Shown here piece by piece: positions 33,838 through 44,696 of a DNA stretch of 64,000 nt. The translations under genes and the position numbers were made by a program. A model generated the notes under the pieces. That model saw nothing but the letters and a program-made list of their open reading frames with translations. It did not search any database and was not told the origin of the DNA. The DNA comes from DASQPA01 sp963757335 (GTDB lineage: Bacteria > Acidobacteriota > Thermoanaerobaculia > Multivoradales > UBA5704), in assembly GCA_963757335.1 (NCBI GenBank), contig CAVWRJ010000008.1, forward strand, positions 248,001-312,000, in the 5' to 3' direction. The first letter of the stretch is position 1. Each line of letters opens with the position of its first letter.

Positions 33838-34577
33838 ATGGAATTGATTCCGGCGATCGATCTTCGCCGTGGCGGGGCTGTACGTCTGCGCCAGGGCGAC
33901 GACGCTCGGGCCACCCGCTACGGGGACGATCCGCGCGACCTGCTCCTGGGCTATGCCCGAGCCGGGGTCCAGCGGGTCCACCTGGTGGACCTCGACGCCG
34001 CTCTCGGCGAGGCGCCCCAGCGCGAGCTGATCGCCGCTTTATCGCCGAATCGATCGCCCTTCCGGAAGCGCCCGCCTTGCAGCTCGGAGGTGGCCTGCGC
34101 GACCGGGAGGCTGTCGAGTGGGCCCTCGGAGCCGGCTGCGAACGGGTCGTCCTCGGTTCCCTCGTCGCCCGCCAGCCCGCTCTCTTCGCCTCCCTCGCCA
34201 AGGAGTTTCCGGGCCGCCTCGTGCCGGCGCTCGACGTCGCGGCCGGCCAGGTGCGGATCGCCGGCTGGCGCGAGGGCGCCGGCAGCTCGCTCGCCGAGCT
34301 CTGCGCCGGTCTCCGCGATCTCCCCTGCCCGGCCGTCCTGGTGACGGACGTGGAGCGCGACGGCATGATGGCGGGACCGAATCTCGACCTTACCCGGCAG
34401 GTGGGGCGGACGTCGGGGCTCCCGGCCCTCCTCTCCGGCGGCATCCGCGCCCTGGCCGACCTCGAAGCGGCGCGCGCCTTTCCGGAGATCGCGGGCGCCA
34501 TCGTCGGCCGGGCCCTCTACGAACAGGCTTTTACTACCGAAGCGGCGCTCGCCGTCTGCGCCGGAGGTGCCGCATGA
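33838..34577 (+). pseudogene. hisA: Phosphoribosyl-ProFAR isomerase HisA, frameshifted as sequenced
   Basis: TIM-barrel isomerase HisA. The first part (MELIPAIDLRRGGAVRLRQGD, VHLVDLDAALG) is in one frame; from about 34036-34040 the sequence continues in another (FIAESIAL, LGGGLRDREAVE, VTDVERDGMMAGP, LLSGGIRALADL). One base is missing just before TTT 34038-34040. All catalytic regions are otherwise intact. Either a sequencing or assembly error, a recent disruption, or recoding. The ATG at 33829 is an alternative start. Its stop overlaps hisF by 4 bp, as is normal in this operon. Confidence 0.82.
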
Positions 34578-35356
34578 ATCTGCCGTCCGGCCTGACCCGC
34601 CGGGTGATCCCCTGTCTCGACGTGGCGAACGGCCGGGTCGTCAAGGGGGTACGTTTCCAGGGCCTCGTCGACCAGGGAGACCCGGCCGCCGCCGCCCTGC
34701 GCTACGCCCGGCAGGGGGCGGACGAGATCGTCTTCCTCGACGTCTCCGCCGCTCCCGAGGGGCGGGGCACCGACCTCGACTGGGTGCTGCGGACGGCCGA
34801 GCGGGTCTTCATTCCGCTCACCGTCGGCGGCGGGGTGCGGACGGTGGAGGACGCCCGGCGGCTCCTCCGGGCGGGGGCGGACAAGGTGGGGGTCAACACC
34901 GCGGCGGTCGCCACACCGGAGCTCTTGACCGACCTCGCGCACCGCTTCGGCAGCCAGTGCGTGGTGCTCTCGGTCGACGTCCGCCGGCGGCCGGGCGGGG
35001 AAGCGGGCTGGGAGGTGGTCACTCACGGCGGCCGGCGGGAGACCGGGCGGGAGGCGATCGCCTGGATTTGCGAGGCGGTCGAGCGCGGGGCGGGCGAGGT
35101 GCTCTTGACCAGCATCGACGGCGACGGCACCCGCGGCGGCTACGATCTGGAGCTGATCGCCGCGGCGGCGAAGGCGGTCTCGGTGCCGGTCATCGCCTCG
35201 GGCGGGGCGGGCCGGCCGGAGCACCTGGCGGCGGCCCTGGGCGCCGGCGCCTCGGCGGTCCTCGCCGCCTCCATCTTCCACCAGGGGACCTGCACCGTCG
35301 GCGAGGTGAAGCTCGCCCTGGACGCCGCGCGCTTCCCCGTCCGGAGGGCGGCATGA
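34574..35356 (+). CDS. hisF: Imidazole glycerol phosphate synthase, cyclase subunit
   Basis: 260-residue TIM-barrel cyclase, partner of HisH; closes the imidazole ring and releases AICAR. Catalytic Asp residues lie in RVIPCLDVANGRVVKGV (about 10-26) and TSIDGDGTRGGYDLEL (about 132-147). Phosphate loops GGGVRTVEDA and SGGAGRPEHL are present. Overlaps hisA and hisIE by 4 bp each. Intact frame. Confidence 0.95.
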   Translation: MNLPSGLTRRVIPCLDVANGRVVKGVRFQGLVDQGDPAAAALRYARQGADEIVFLDVSAAPEGRGTDLDWVLRTAERVFIPLTVGGGVRTVEDARRLLRAGADKVGVNTAAVATPELLTDLAHRFGSQCVVLSVDVRRRPGGEAGWEVVTHGGRRETGREAIAWICEAVERGAGEVLLTSIDGDGTRGGYDLELIAAAAKAVSVPVIASGGAGRPEHLAAALGAGASAVLAASIFHQGTCTVGEVKLALDAARFPVRRAA

Positions 35357-36018
35357 CCGTCGCCCCGAGCGCGATCGATCCCGGTACCCTCGTCTACGAC
35401 GAGAAGGGGCTCCTCCCCGTCGTCGTCCAGGAGGTGGGGAGCGGGGCGGTGCTGATGCTCGCCTTCGCCGACCGGGAGGCGGTCGAGAAGACGCTCGAAA
35501 CCGGCTTCGTCCACTTCTGGAGCCGCTCCCGCCAGTCGCTCTGGAAGAAGGGGGAGACCTCGGGGAACACTCTGGAAGTCGTCTCGGTGACCGCCGACTG
35601 CGACGGCGACGTCCTTCTGGTGCGGGCGCGGGCGAACGGTCCGACCTGCCACCAGGGGACCCGGAGCTGCTTTGAGCCCAACCCCGCGCGGCTCGAATTG
35701 GGCTGGCTTTCGGCAGTCCTGGAGCGCCGCCGGGAGGCCGATCCGGAGGCGAGCTACACCGCCCGCCTGTTCGCCGAGGGGATTCCCCGGATCGCCCAGA
35801 AGGTGGGGGAGGAGGCGGTGGAGGCGGTCGTCGCGGCGGTCGCCGGCCGCCGCGAGGAGCTGGTCCTCGAAGCCGCCGATCTTCTCTACCACCTCCTCGT
35901 CCTCCTGCTGGCGAGCGGGGTGGACCCGGGCGAGGTGGCCGCCGAGCTTCTGCGCCGGTCTGGCCAGTCGAAGCAGGTTGCTCAAGAGACTCCCGAGGAG
36001 AACCCATGGCCGCTGTAG
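35353..36018 (+). CDS. hisIE: Phosphoribosyl-AMP cyclohydrolase / phosphoribosyl-ATP pyrophosphatase
   Basis: 221-residue bifunctional protein for steps 2 and 3. HisI part: FVHFWSRSRQSLWKKGETSG (about 54-73), DCDGDVLL and CHQGTRSCF (metal-binding Cys and acidic ligands). HisE part from about residue 125: RIAQKVGEEAVEAVVAA and ADLLYHLLVLLL. Overlaps hisF by 4 bp; trpE begins 13 bp before its stop, so the his and trp halves are translationally linked. Confidence 0.94.
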   Translation: MTVAPSAIDPGTLVYDEKGLLPVVVQEVGSGAVLMLAFADREAVEKTLETGFVHFWSRSRQSLWKKGETSGNTLEVVSVTADCDGDVLLVRARANGPTCHQGTRSCFEPNPARLELGWLSAVLERRREADPEASYTARLFAEGIPRIAQKVGEEAVEAVVAAVAGRREELVLEAADLLYHLLVLLLASGVDPGEVAAELLRRSGQSKQVAQETPEENPWPL

Positions 36019-37462
36019 AAACTCCACGCCGCGCGGTACCGCACATCCGCGAGTTCCTGGCCGACAACCTGACGCCGGTGGGCGTCTACCGCCGGCTCGC
36101 CGCGACCTCGCCCTGCCACTTCCTCCTGGAGAGCGTGACCGGGGGCGAGCGGGTGTCGCGCTTCAGCTTCTTGGGCGCCGGGCCGCGGGAGATCTTCCGG
36201 CTCTACGCCGACCACCTGGAGGTCGAGCGTCGAGCGCGGGGAGCGAGCGGACGCGCCTACCGGGGCCGCCGCTCGAAGCGCTCCGCCAGGTGATCAACGG
36301 GATCGTCGCCGAGCCCGGGCCCATCCCCTTCACCGGCGGCCTCGTCGGCTACTTCGGCTACGACACCATCCGGCTCGTCGAGCGGCTGCCCGGGCGGCAC
36401 CCCGATCCCTTCGGCCTGCCCATCGCTCTCCTCGCCCGCTTCGACACCCTGGTGGTCTTCGACCACGCCCGCCAGCGGGTGCTGGCGGTGGCCAACGAGG
36501 TCGAGGGGGAGGTCAGCATGGCGGAGGCGGAGCGCGAGCTCTCCCGCCTGTCGCGCCTGCTGACCGCCGGGGCCCCCGGCGGCGGGATCGCCATGCCGGC
36601 CTTCACCCCGAAGCCCCCGGCCGACGTGACCGCCAGCCTCGACGGGGCGAGCTTCCGGAGCGCGGTGCTGACGGCCAAGGAGCACATCGCGGCCGGCGAC
36701 ATCTTCCAGGTGGTGTTGGCGCGGCGCTTCTCGATCCCGCGGCGGGTCGAGCCGCTGGCCCTCTATCGCGCCGTGCGGATGGTCAACCCGAGTCCCTACA
36801 TGGTGCTCTTGGAAACTCCCGACGCTGCGCTCGTCGGGGCGTCGCCCGAGATGCTGGTAAGGAAGACCGGCCGCCGGATCGAGACCCGGCCGATCGCCGG
36901 CACCCGGCCGCGCGGCGCCGACGAGGCCGGCGACCTGAGCCTGGCGGAGGATCTCCTCGCCGATCCCAAGGAGCGGGCCGAGCACGTCATGCTCGTCGAC
37001 CTGGGGCGAAACGACCTCGGCCGGGTGGCGACTCCGGGGAGCGTCCGGGTGCCGACCTTCATGGAGGTCGAGCGCTACAGCCACGTCATGCACCTGGTCT
37101 CCTCGGTCGAGGCCGAGCTGGCGGCGGACAAGGACAGCCTGGACGCCTTCCTCGCCTGCTTTCCGGCCGGTACCGTCTCCGGCGCCCCCAAGATCCGGGC
37201 GATGGAAATCATCGACGACCTGGAGCCGCTGGCGCGCGGCCCCTACGCCGGATCGGTGGGATACTTCTCCTACTCGGGCGACATCGACACCTGTATCGCC
37301 ATCCGCACCCTGGTCGTCTCGGGGAGCGAGACCTCGGTCACCGCCGGCGCCGGCATCGTCGCCGACTCCGATCCGGCCGCCGAGGAGCGGGAGACCGAGA
37401 ACAAGGCGGCGGCGCTCCTTGCCGCCGTCGCCCTGGCCGAAAAGCTGGAGGAGCCGTCATGA
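36006..37462 (+). pseudogene. trpE: Anthranilate synthase component I TrpE, frameshifted as sequenced
   Basis: TrpE converts chorismate to anthranilate with TrpG. The N-terminus (LTPVGVYRRLA, CHFLLESVTGGERVSRFSFLG with the feedback LLES motif) is read from ATG 36006. Between about 36225 and 36241 one base is missing and the rest (PFTGGLVGYFGYD, GASPEMLVR, AGTRPRGADEAGD, LGRNDLGRV, GTVSGAPKIRAMEI) lies in another frame. Otherwise full length. The LLES motif suggests Trp feedback inhibition. Frameshift origin as for hisA: error, recent damage or recoding. Confidence 0.85.
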
Positions 37463-38055
37463 TCCTGATGGTCGACAACTACGACTCGTTCACCTGGAAC
37501 CTCGTGCAGGTGCTCACCGCGGCGGGGGCGGAGGTCGAGGTCGTGCGCAACGACGCCCTCTCGGTCGACGGCATGCTCGCCCTCGAACCGGAGGGGATCG
37601 TCCTCTCGCCCGGCCCCGGCCGGCCGGAGGGGGCGGGCGTCTGCGTCGAGCTGCTCCGGCGGCGGGTGCCGATCCCGCTCCTCGGGGTCTGCCTGGGCCA
37701 TCAGGCGATGGGGGTCGCCTTCGGGGCGGTCGTCGCCCGGGCGCCGCGGCTCATGCACGGCAAGACCTCGCCCGTCCGCCACCTCGGCTACGGGGTCTTC
37801 GCCGACCTGCCCAACCCGTTCGAGGCCACCCGCTACCACAGCCTGGTGGTGAGCGAGGAGACCCTCTCGGACGAGCTCGAACCGCTCGCCTGGAGCGACG
37901 ACGGCCAGCTCATGGGGATGCGCCACCGGGACCTTCCCTACTGGGGGGTGCAGTTCCACCCCGAGTCGGTGCTGACCGGCTCCGGCCCCCACCTGCTGGC
38001 CAATTTCCTCGACCTCTGCCGGGTCCCGGCCTTCGTCGCAGCAGGAGCGGCATGA
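37459..38055 (+). CDS. trpG: Anthranilate synthase component II (glutaminase)
   Basis: 198-residue class I glutaminase supplying ammonia to TrpE. VDNYDSFTWNLVQ at the N-terminus, nucleophile Cys in LGVCLGHQAMG (about 75-85) and WGVQFHPESVLT near residue 165. The signature PGRPEGAG-type loop is SPGPGRPEGAG. Overlaps trpE and trpD by 4 bp. Separate from trpE, so no TrpEG fusion. Intact. Confidence 0.95.
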   Translation: MILMVDNYDSFTWNLVQVLTAAGAEVEVVRNDALSVDGMLALEPEGIVLSPGPGRPEGAGVCVELLRRRVPIPLLGVCLGHQAMGVAFGAVVARAPRLMHGKTSPVRHLGYGVFADLPNPFEATRYHSLVVSEETLSDELEPLAWSDDGQLMGMRHRDLPYWGVQFHPESVLTGSGPHLLANFLDLCRVPAFVAAGAA

Positions 38056-39108
38056 TCATGATCGACATCAAGACCGCGCTCGGCCGCCTGACCGCCGGGC
38101 AGAGCCTCGACCGGGAGGAGACCGAGCACCTCTTCGGGCTTCTCATGGACGGCGGGGTGAGCGACGGCCTCAAGGCGGCGCTCCTGGTCGCCCTGCGGAT
38201 GAAGGGAGAGGCCGCGGCCGAGATCTGCGGCGCCGCTGCGGCCATGCGCCGGCGGGCCATCCCCATCCCTCACACGCCGGGAGCGGGTGGTCGACACCTG
38301 CGGCACCGGGGGGGACGGCCGGGGGACCTTCAACATCTCGACCGCCGCCGCCCTCGTCGCGGCGGCCGCCGGGCTGCCGGTCGCCAAACACGGCAACCGC
38401 TCGGTCTCCAGCCGCTCGGGGAGCGCCGACGTGCTCGCCGCTCTCGGGGTGCCGATCGAGGTCACCCCGGAGGCGTCGGGCCGCGCCCTCGACGAGATCG
38501 GCATCGCCTTTCTCTTCGCGCCGCTCCACCACCCCGCCATGCGCGAGGTGATGCCGGTCCGCCGCGAGCTGGGGATGCGGACGATCTTCAACGTCCTCGG
38601 GCCCTTGACCAATCCGGCCGGCGCCCGCCGCCAGTTGATGGGGGTCTACTCAGCCGAGCTGGTGCCGGTGATCGCTCAGGTCCTGGCCGACCTCGGGAGC
38701 GAGCATGCGATGGTCGTCCACGGGAGCGACGGGCTGGACGAGATCACCACCACCGGCGCCACCCGGGTGAGCGAGGTGATCGGCGGCGAGGTGCGGAGCT
38801 ACACCCTGGAGCCCGAGCGCTTCGGCCTCCCCCGTGCATGCCTGTGCGATCTGGTGGGGGGCGGGCCGGAGGAGAACGCCGCTGTCATGCTCCGGCTGCT
38901 CGCCGGCGAGCCCGGCGCGCTCGCCGACATCACGGCGCTCAACGCCGGGGCCGCCCTCTACGTCGGCGGTGTCGCCGCGGACCTCGAAGAGGGGGTCGAG
39001 CGGGCCCGCGCCACCCTCGCCGCCGGCGCCGCGGCCGGGAAGCTCTTCGAGCTGCGGAGTTTTTCCGTCGAAGCGTCGGCAGGTGCGTCGGCAGGGGCGG
39101 CCGGATGA
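38052..39108 (+). pseudogene. trpD: Anthranilate phosphoribosyltransferase TrpD, frameshifted as sequenced
   Basis: TrpD joins anthranilate and PRPP. The N-terminal helical domain (ALGRLTAGQSLDREETEHLFGLL, MKGEAAAEICG) starts at ATG 38052. One extra base near 38277 (in ACGCCGGG) moves the rest into another frame: RERVVDTCGTGGDGRGTFN, AKHGNRSVSSRSGSADVLAALG (PRPP and anthranilate sites) and later NPAGARRQLMGVYS. All functional motifs survive on either side. Stop overlaps trpC by 4 bp. Confidence 0.85.
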
Positions 39109-39924
39109 GCGCCCCGGCGGACATCCTCCTCCGCATCACCGCCCGGCGGCGGGAGCGGCTGGCCGAGGCGACCGGTGGAGCTGACGGTAGCGGGGTGAGG
39201 CTCGAGCTCGCTGCCGGCGCGCCGCTCGCCCCGGCCGACAACGCCTTTCTCGGGCGCCCTCGCCGCCCGTCGGGAGCGGGGGGTGCCGGCGATCATCGCC
39301 GAGGTCAAGATGGGCTCGCCGCGCCTGGGCTCGCTCGCCGGCCGGCTCGATCCCATCGCCCAGGCCGAGATCTACGCTGCCTCCGGCGCCGCGGCGCTCT
39401 CGGTCGTCGTCGAGCCCGACTTCTTCCATGGTGGCTACGAGCTGCTCGCCGCCTGCCGCCAGGCCTCGGGTCTCCCCGCCATCGCCAAGGACTTCGTCGT
39501 CGATCCGCTCCAGCTCGTCTGGGCCAAGGAGGCGGGGGCCGACGCCATCCTGCTCATCGCCGCCCTCTACGAGCCGGCGGAGCTCCGCCGCTACGCCGGC
39601 CTCGCGCGGGGCCTGAGTCTCGTCCCGCTGATCGAGACCCACTCCCGAGAGGACGTCGGCAAGCTCTCCGGCTCGCTCTGGGAGCTGGTGGGGGTCAACA
39701 ACCGGAACCTCCGGACCTTCGAGGTCGACCTCGGCGCCTCGATCGACCTTCTCCCCGCTCTGCCGGCCACGGCGCTCAAGGTCGCCGAGAGCGGCATCGA
39801 CGGCCGGGCCGCGGTGGACCGCCTGCACGGCGCCGGCTTCGACGCCTTTCTGGTCGGCGAATCGCTGCTCCTGGCGAAAAGCCCGGCGGCGAAGCTCCGG
39901 GAGCTCGCCGGAGGGCCGGTATGA
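39105..39924 (+). pseudogene. trpC: Indole-3-glycerol-phosphate synthase TrpC, frameshifted as sequenced
   Basis: TIM-barrel enzyme closing the indole ring. The N-terminal segment (ILLRITARRRERLAEA) begins at ATG 39105. An extra G in the GGG at 39252-39254 shifts the frame, after which the barrel follows: AIIAEVKMGSPRLGSL, AIAKDFVVDPLQLVWAKEAG, ELVGVNNRNLRTFEVD and KVAESGIDG. The catalytic Lys in EVK and Glu/Asn residues are retained. Note MGSPRLG where most TrpC have (R/K)(A/S)SPS-G. Overlaps trpF by 4 bp. Confidence 0.83.
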
Positions 39925-40542
39925 CGGTTTCGAGCGCGACCAAGGTGAAGGTCTGCGGCGTGACCCGCCCCGAGGACGCCCTCCTCGCCGCGGACCTCGG
40001 CGCCTCCTATCTGGGGTTGAACTTCTTCCCCGCCAGCCCGCGCTATGTCGAGCCCGCCCGGGCGCAGGAGATCGCGGCGGCGGTCGCCGGGCGGGTCCCC
40101 CTGGTCGGGGTGTTCGTCAACTGCCCGCCGGCCGAGGTCGCGGCGATCGACGGCCTGGTCGGTCTCGACTTCCTGCAGTTCAGCGGCGACGAGGCTCCGG
40201 CGGAGGTCAACCGCTTCGCCGGCCGGGCGATCCGCGCCTTCCGCACCGGCGGCGACCCCGGCCCGGCGGCGCTCGCCCCCTACGCGCAGGTGTGGGCGCT
40301 CCTCGTCGACGTCCAGCACGGCGCTCTCTATGGGGGTACCGGGCTCGCCTGGTCGTACGATTCGGTCGCCGACCTCGCTTCAAGGCGGCGGGTTTTCGTC
40401 GCCGGAGGCTTGAAGCCGCAGAATGCCCGGCAGGCGGTCGCCGGCAGCCGGCCCTTCGGCGTTGACGTATGCTCCGGGGTGGAGTCGGCCCCGGGAATCA
40501 AGGATCGCGCTCTCCTGGAACGGCTCTTTGAGGAGGTGAGAA

Positions 40543-40568
<26 letters not shown>
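39921..40568 (+). CDS. trpF: Phosphoribosylanthranilate isomerase
   Basis: 215-residue TIM-barrel isomerase. General base Cys is in VKVCGVTRPEDALLAADLG (about 9-27) and the catalytic Asp in LLVDVQHG (about 131-138). QFSGDE and GGLKPQNA / GVDVCSGVE are conserved phosphate and barrel elements. ATG overlaps trpC by 4 bp; the 3' end overlaps trpB by 26 bp. Intact. Confidence 0.93.
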
Positions 40569-41814
<1,246 letters not shown>

Positions 41815-41818
<4 letters not shown>

Positions 41819-42636
41819 GTGCGATCGACGACGTCTTCGCCCGCTGTGCCGCGGAGGGGAGGGCGGCCTTCATTCCCTTTTTGATGGCCGGCGATCCGGA
41901 CCTCGAGACGACCGCCACCCTGGTCGAGGCGCTCGCCGCCGGCGGCGCCGACATAATCGAGCTCGGGGTGCCGTTCTCCGACCCGATCGCCGACGGCCCG
42001 GTCAACCAGCGCGCCGCCAACCGGGCGCTCGCCGCCGGTACCAAGCTCTCGGGCATCCTGCAGATGATCGCCCGCCTGCGCGACAAGGTCGGCGTACCGA
42101 TCGTCCTCTTCACCTACTTCAACCCAATTTTAGCCCGCGGGGTCGACCGCTTCGCCGAGCAGGCCGCTGCCTCCGGGGTGGACGGGGTGCTCTGCGTCGA
42201 CCTGCCACCCGAGGAGGGGGAGCATGAGCTGGTGCCTGCCCTTCGCCGGTACGGGGTCGACGCGGTCTTCCTCCTCGCCCCGACCAGCACCCGCGAGCGG
42301 GTCAACCGGGTCGCCGCCGCTTCGAGCGGGTTCGTCTACTACGTCTCGCGAACGGGGGTCACCGGCGAGCGCGCGGCCCTGCCGGTCGAGCTGGCGCGCG
42401 AGGTCAAACGGTTGCGCAAGAAGCTCGGCCTGCCGCTCGCGGTGGGCTTCGGCATCTCCTCGCCGGAGCAGGTCGAGGCGGTGGGCGAGATCGCCGACGC
42501 GGTAGTCGTGGGGAGCGCCCTCGTCCGGCTGGTCGAAGAGCTGGGGAGCGACCCCGAGCTGGCCGCGGCGGTCGAGGAGCGGGTGCGGGAGCTCGTCGCC
42601 CCGCTCCGCCGGCAGACGGAGCGGCGGCGGGCCTGA
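41815..42636 (+). CDS. trpA: Tryptophan synthase alpha subunit
   Basis: 273-residue TIM barrel that cleaves indole-3-glycerol phosphate and channels indole to TrpB. Catalytic Glu in ADIIELGVPFSDPIADGP (about 44-61) and Asp in GVLCVDLPPEEG (about 123-134). SSGFVYYVSRTGVTG and VGFGIS loops bind phosphate. Last gene of the his-trp operon, overlapping trpB by 4 bp. Intact. Confidence 0.95.
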
Positions 42637-42667
42637 GGTATGCTGTCCGGCGGGTCGGAGGTCCCGC

Positions 42668-43321
42668 ATGGAAGCGAAGCAGATCGCTACACTCGTTCAC
42701 GGCACCTATCTAGTCGAGGCTCCCGAGACGCTGGACGGCGGAGCGCCTCTCCTCGTCGGGTTCCACGGCTACGGCGAGAACGCCGCCATCCACTTGGCGG
42801 AGCTCATTCGCATCCCCGGCGCCAGCCGCTTCCTCTGCTGCTCCGTCCAGGCCCTCCACCCCTTTTACAATAAGGCGGGGGAAGTGGTGGCGAGCTGGAT
42901 GACCCGCCACGACCGCGAGCGGGCGATCGAGGACAACCTGCGCTATGTTGCGGCGGTGGTGGCCCGGCTCCGCCGGGAGCATCCGGTGGGGGAGCACCTC
43001 GTCTTCGCCGGTTTCTCTCAAGGTTCGGCCATGGCCTATCGCGCCGCAGCGGGGAGCGGCCATCCCTGCCGGGGGGTGATCGTCCTCGGCGGCGACGTCC
43101 CGCCGGAGCTCGCCGCCCGCGAGCTGGTGGGGTTTCCTCCCGTCCTCCTCGGCCGCGGCGCTCGCGAGCAGTGGTATGACGAGGCCAAAATGGCACACGA
43201 TGTCGAGGTATTGCGCTCAAAAGGCGTCGACGTCCGGCCTCTCGTCTATCCGGGCGGGCACGAGTGGACGGACGAGTTTCGGGTTGCGGCGGGGGAGTTT
43301 CTGGCCGCAGTCTGCCCCTGA
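42668..43321 (+). CDS. Alpha/beta hydrolase (phospholipase/carboxylesterase type)
   Basis: 217-residue serine hydrolase of the small YpfH/carboxylesterase type. FHGYGENA forms the oxyanion loop, the nucleophile is in FAGFSQGSAMAYRAA (about 117-131), and His in YPGGHEWT (about 194-201). It starts 31 bp after trpA and may be the last gene of the operon or have its own promoter. A terminator follows the stop. Substrate unknown. Confidence 0.85.
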   Translation: MEAKQIATLVHGTYLVEAPETLDGGAPLLVGFHGYGENAAIHLAELIRIPGASRFLCCSVQALHPFYNKAGEVVASWMTRHDRERAIEDNLRYVAAVVARLRREHPVGEHLVFAGFSQGSAMAYRAAAGSGHPCRGVIVLGGDVPPELAARELVGFPPVLLGRGAREQWYDEAKMAHDVEVLRSKGVDVRPLVYPGGHEWTDEFRVAAGEFLAAVCP

Positions 43322-43327
43322 AAGAAA

Positions 43328-43347
43328 AGGCACCCCGGAGGGTGCCT
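43328..43347. terminator. Bidirectional intrinsic terminator
   Basis: 8-bp stem AGGCACCC/GGGTGCCT with loop CGGA. The minus side is followed by TTTTCTTTC, a good U-tract for the PfpI-like gene; the plus side by CTCTCTCTT. It serves two convergent genes. Confidence 0.8.
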
Positions 43348-43380
43348 CTCTCTTGTCCTCCAACCGTGATGTAGGGCCGG

Positions 43381-43938
43381 TCAGCGTCGCGCGCCGACCT
43401 CCTGACGGGCGAAGGTATCGACCATCGCCCGGTTGAACGCCGGGATGTCGTCCGGCTTCCGGCTGGTGACCAGGTTCCCGTCCACCACCACCTCCTGATC
43501 CACCCAGTTGACGCCGGCGTTCTTGAGGTCGGTCTGGATCGTCTCGTACGACGTCATCTTGCGGCCCTTGGCGACCCCGGAGTCGATGAGCGTCCAGGGG
43601 CCGTGGCAGATCGCCGCCACCGGCTTGCCGGCGTCGAAGAATGCCTTGACGAACTGCTGGACCTTCGGATTGCGCCGTAGATGATCGGGGTTCATCACTC
43701 CGCCGGGGAGCAACAGGGCGTCATATTGGCCGGCGTCCGCCCGATCGAGCGGCATATCGACCGGGAGCGATTGGCCCCAGTCCTTTTTGTCCCAGCCCTT
43801 GACCTTACCCTGGGCTGGCGAAACGATCTCGGTCTTGGCCCCGGCCTCTTCGAGCGCCTTCTTAGGCTCGGTCAATTCGACCTGTTCGAAGCCATCCGCA
43901 ACTAGAATTGCCACCTTTTTACCATGAAGCTGTTCCAT
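43381..43938 (-). CDS. PfpI / DJ-1 superfamily protein
   Basis: 185-residue PfpI-type class I glutamine amidotransferase-like protein, a family that includes deglycases and proteases of stress response. Nucleophile Cys is in AICHGPWTLID (about 108-118), preceded by LLLPGGVMNPD. ATG 43938 follows AGGAGG; an upstream ATG exists 14 codons earlier but lacks one. A sigma-54 promoter lies 55-70 bp upstream. Confidence 0.88.
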   Translation of the reverse strand: MEQLHGKKVAILVADGFEQVELTEPKKALEEAGAKTEIVSPAQGKVKGWDKKDWGQSLPVDMPLDRADAGQYDALLLPGGVMNPDHLRRNPKVQQFVKAFFDAGKPVAAICHGPWTLIDSGVAKGRKMTSYETIQTDLKNAGVNWVDQEVVVDGNLVTSRKPDDIPAFNRAMVDTFARQEVGARR

Positions 43939-43992
43939 GTTGTACCTCCTCTGTCGGCGATGCTGTTCCACAGCTCTCACTCTCCAGAAGAG

Positions 43993-44008
43993 AGCAACAT
44001 GGATGCCA
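43993..44008 (-). promoter_or_regulatory. Sigma-54 promoter of the PfpI-like gene
   Basis: TGGCATCCATGTTGCT on the minus strand, GG and GC 10 nt apart, TTGC exact. Predicted start near 43982, giving a 44-nt leader to ATG 43938. Confidence 0.75.
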
Positions 44009-44014
44009 AAAGAA

Positions 44015-44039
44015 AAGGGCGCCCGCGAGGAGCGCCCTT
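44015..44039 (-). terminator. Intrinsic terminator of the lipoprotein gene
   Basis: Stem AAGGGCGC/GCGCCCTT with a 9-nt loop, followed on the minus strand by TTTTCTTTTGG. It separates the lipoprotein gene from the PfpI promoter. Confidence 0.82.
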
Positions 44040-44065
44040 CTATTTTCGATGGAAGCTGGAAGCGG

Positions 44066-44371
44066 TTACTGAGCCGGGGGCGGCTCGGTGCCCTGGGTGC
44101 CCATGGCGCCGCCGGTCGTGCCAGTCGTGCCGCCCATGGCGCCAGTGCTGCCGGTGCTGTCGGTACCCATGGCGCCGGTGCTCTCGGTGCCCATGGTGCC
44201 CATCGAACTGCCCGTCGCCATCGGCTCCGTCCCCATGGCGGCAGGTGCCTCGGTCGAGGTCGCGGGCTGCTCCTCGACTTCGGTGTTCTCTTCGTGCTTG
44301 CAGCCGACGAGCGGCACCAGCAGGAAGGCCAGGAGGCTGAGCATGGACAGGTGAACGAGTACCTTCTTCAT
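44066..44371 (-). CDS. Small low-complexity lipoprotein
   Basis: 101-residue protein with a lipoprotein signal (about 1-24, lipobox LVGC, Cys 24) and a mature part made mostly of Met-Gly-Thr/Ser and Thr-Gly repeats (about 45-95). No domain known. Probably anchored by its lipidated Cys to a membrane; function unknown. It has its own sigma-54-like promoter about 170-185 bp upstream and a strong terminator. Confidence 0.72.
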   Translation of the reverse strand: MKKVLVHLSMLSLLAFLLVPLVGCKHEENTEVEEQPATSTEAPAAMGTEPMATGSSMGTMGTESTGAMGTDSTGSTGAMGGTTGTTGGAMGTQGTEPPPAQ

Positions 44372-44696
44372 TTGTCTTCTCCCTTGTGAATGGACTGAAT
44401 GGTATAGATGAATCGGCGTCCGTTTCCTACGTGTTGGGGTCGCCTACCTTGATCAGTGTGACACCGCCTGACACCCTCCGTGTCGTGTCTCGCTTCTCAT
44501 ATGGCGCAGATGCGCTCGCTCGTACAGCGAGTCTGTAAAGCAGATTCTGTGCCACGCCCTCGTAGTCGGATCTGTAATCGAATCGAGTGTCCAGGTCGGC
44601 TGAGTCGTTGGACGGGGCGGGAGTATACAACCTATAGGTCGGCTCCTCAAGTAGGGGCAATGGGGGGGCCTCCCCCGGCCCGTTCCCCCCGGCTCT
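44372..44696. other. Intergenic region with a sigma-54 promoter
   Basis: 325 bp between the lipoprotein gene and the NtrC-type gene. Apart from the -24/-12 site, no gene or repeat is recognised; a 77-codon minus-strand frame at 44427-44660 has no ribosome-binding site or homology signal. Confidence 0.5.
44539..44554 (-). promoter_or_regulatory. Sigma-54 promoter of the lipoprotein gene
   Basis: TGGCACAGAATCTGCT on the minus strand; perfect -24 TGGCAC, GG and GC 10 nt apart, -12 CTGC. Predicted start about 44528, leaving a leader of about 157 nt. Confidence 0.65.

Noticed and set aside
44427..44660. 77-codon minus-strand frame between the regulator and lipoprotein genes
   Set aside because: No ribosome-binding site or homology; overlaps the sigma-54 promoter.
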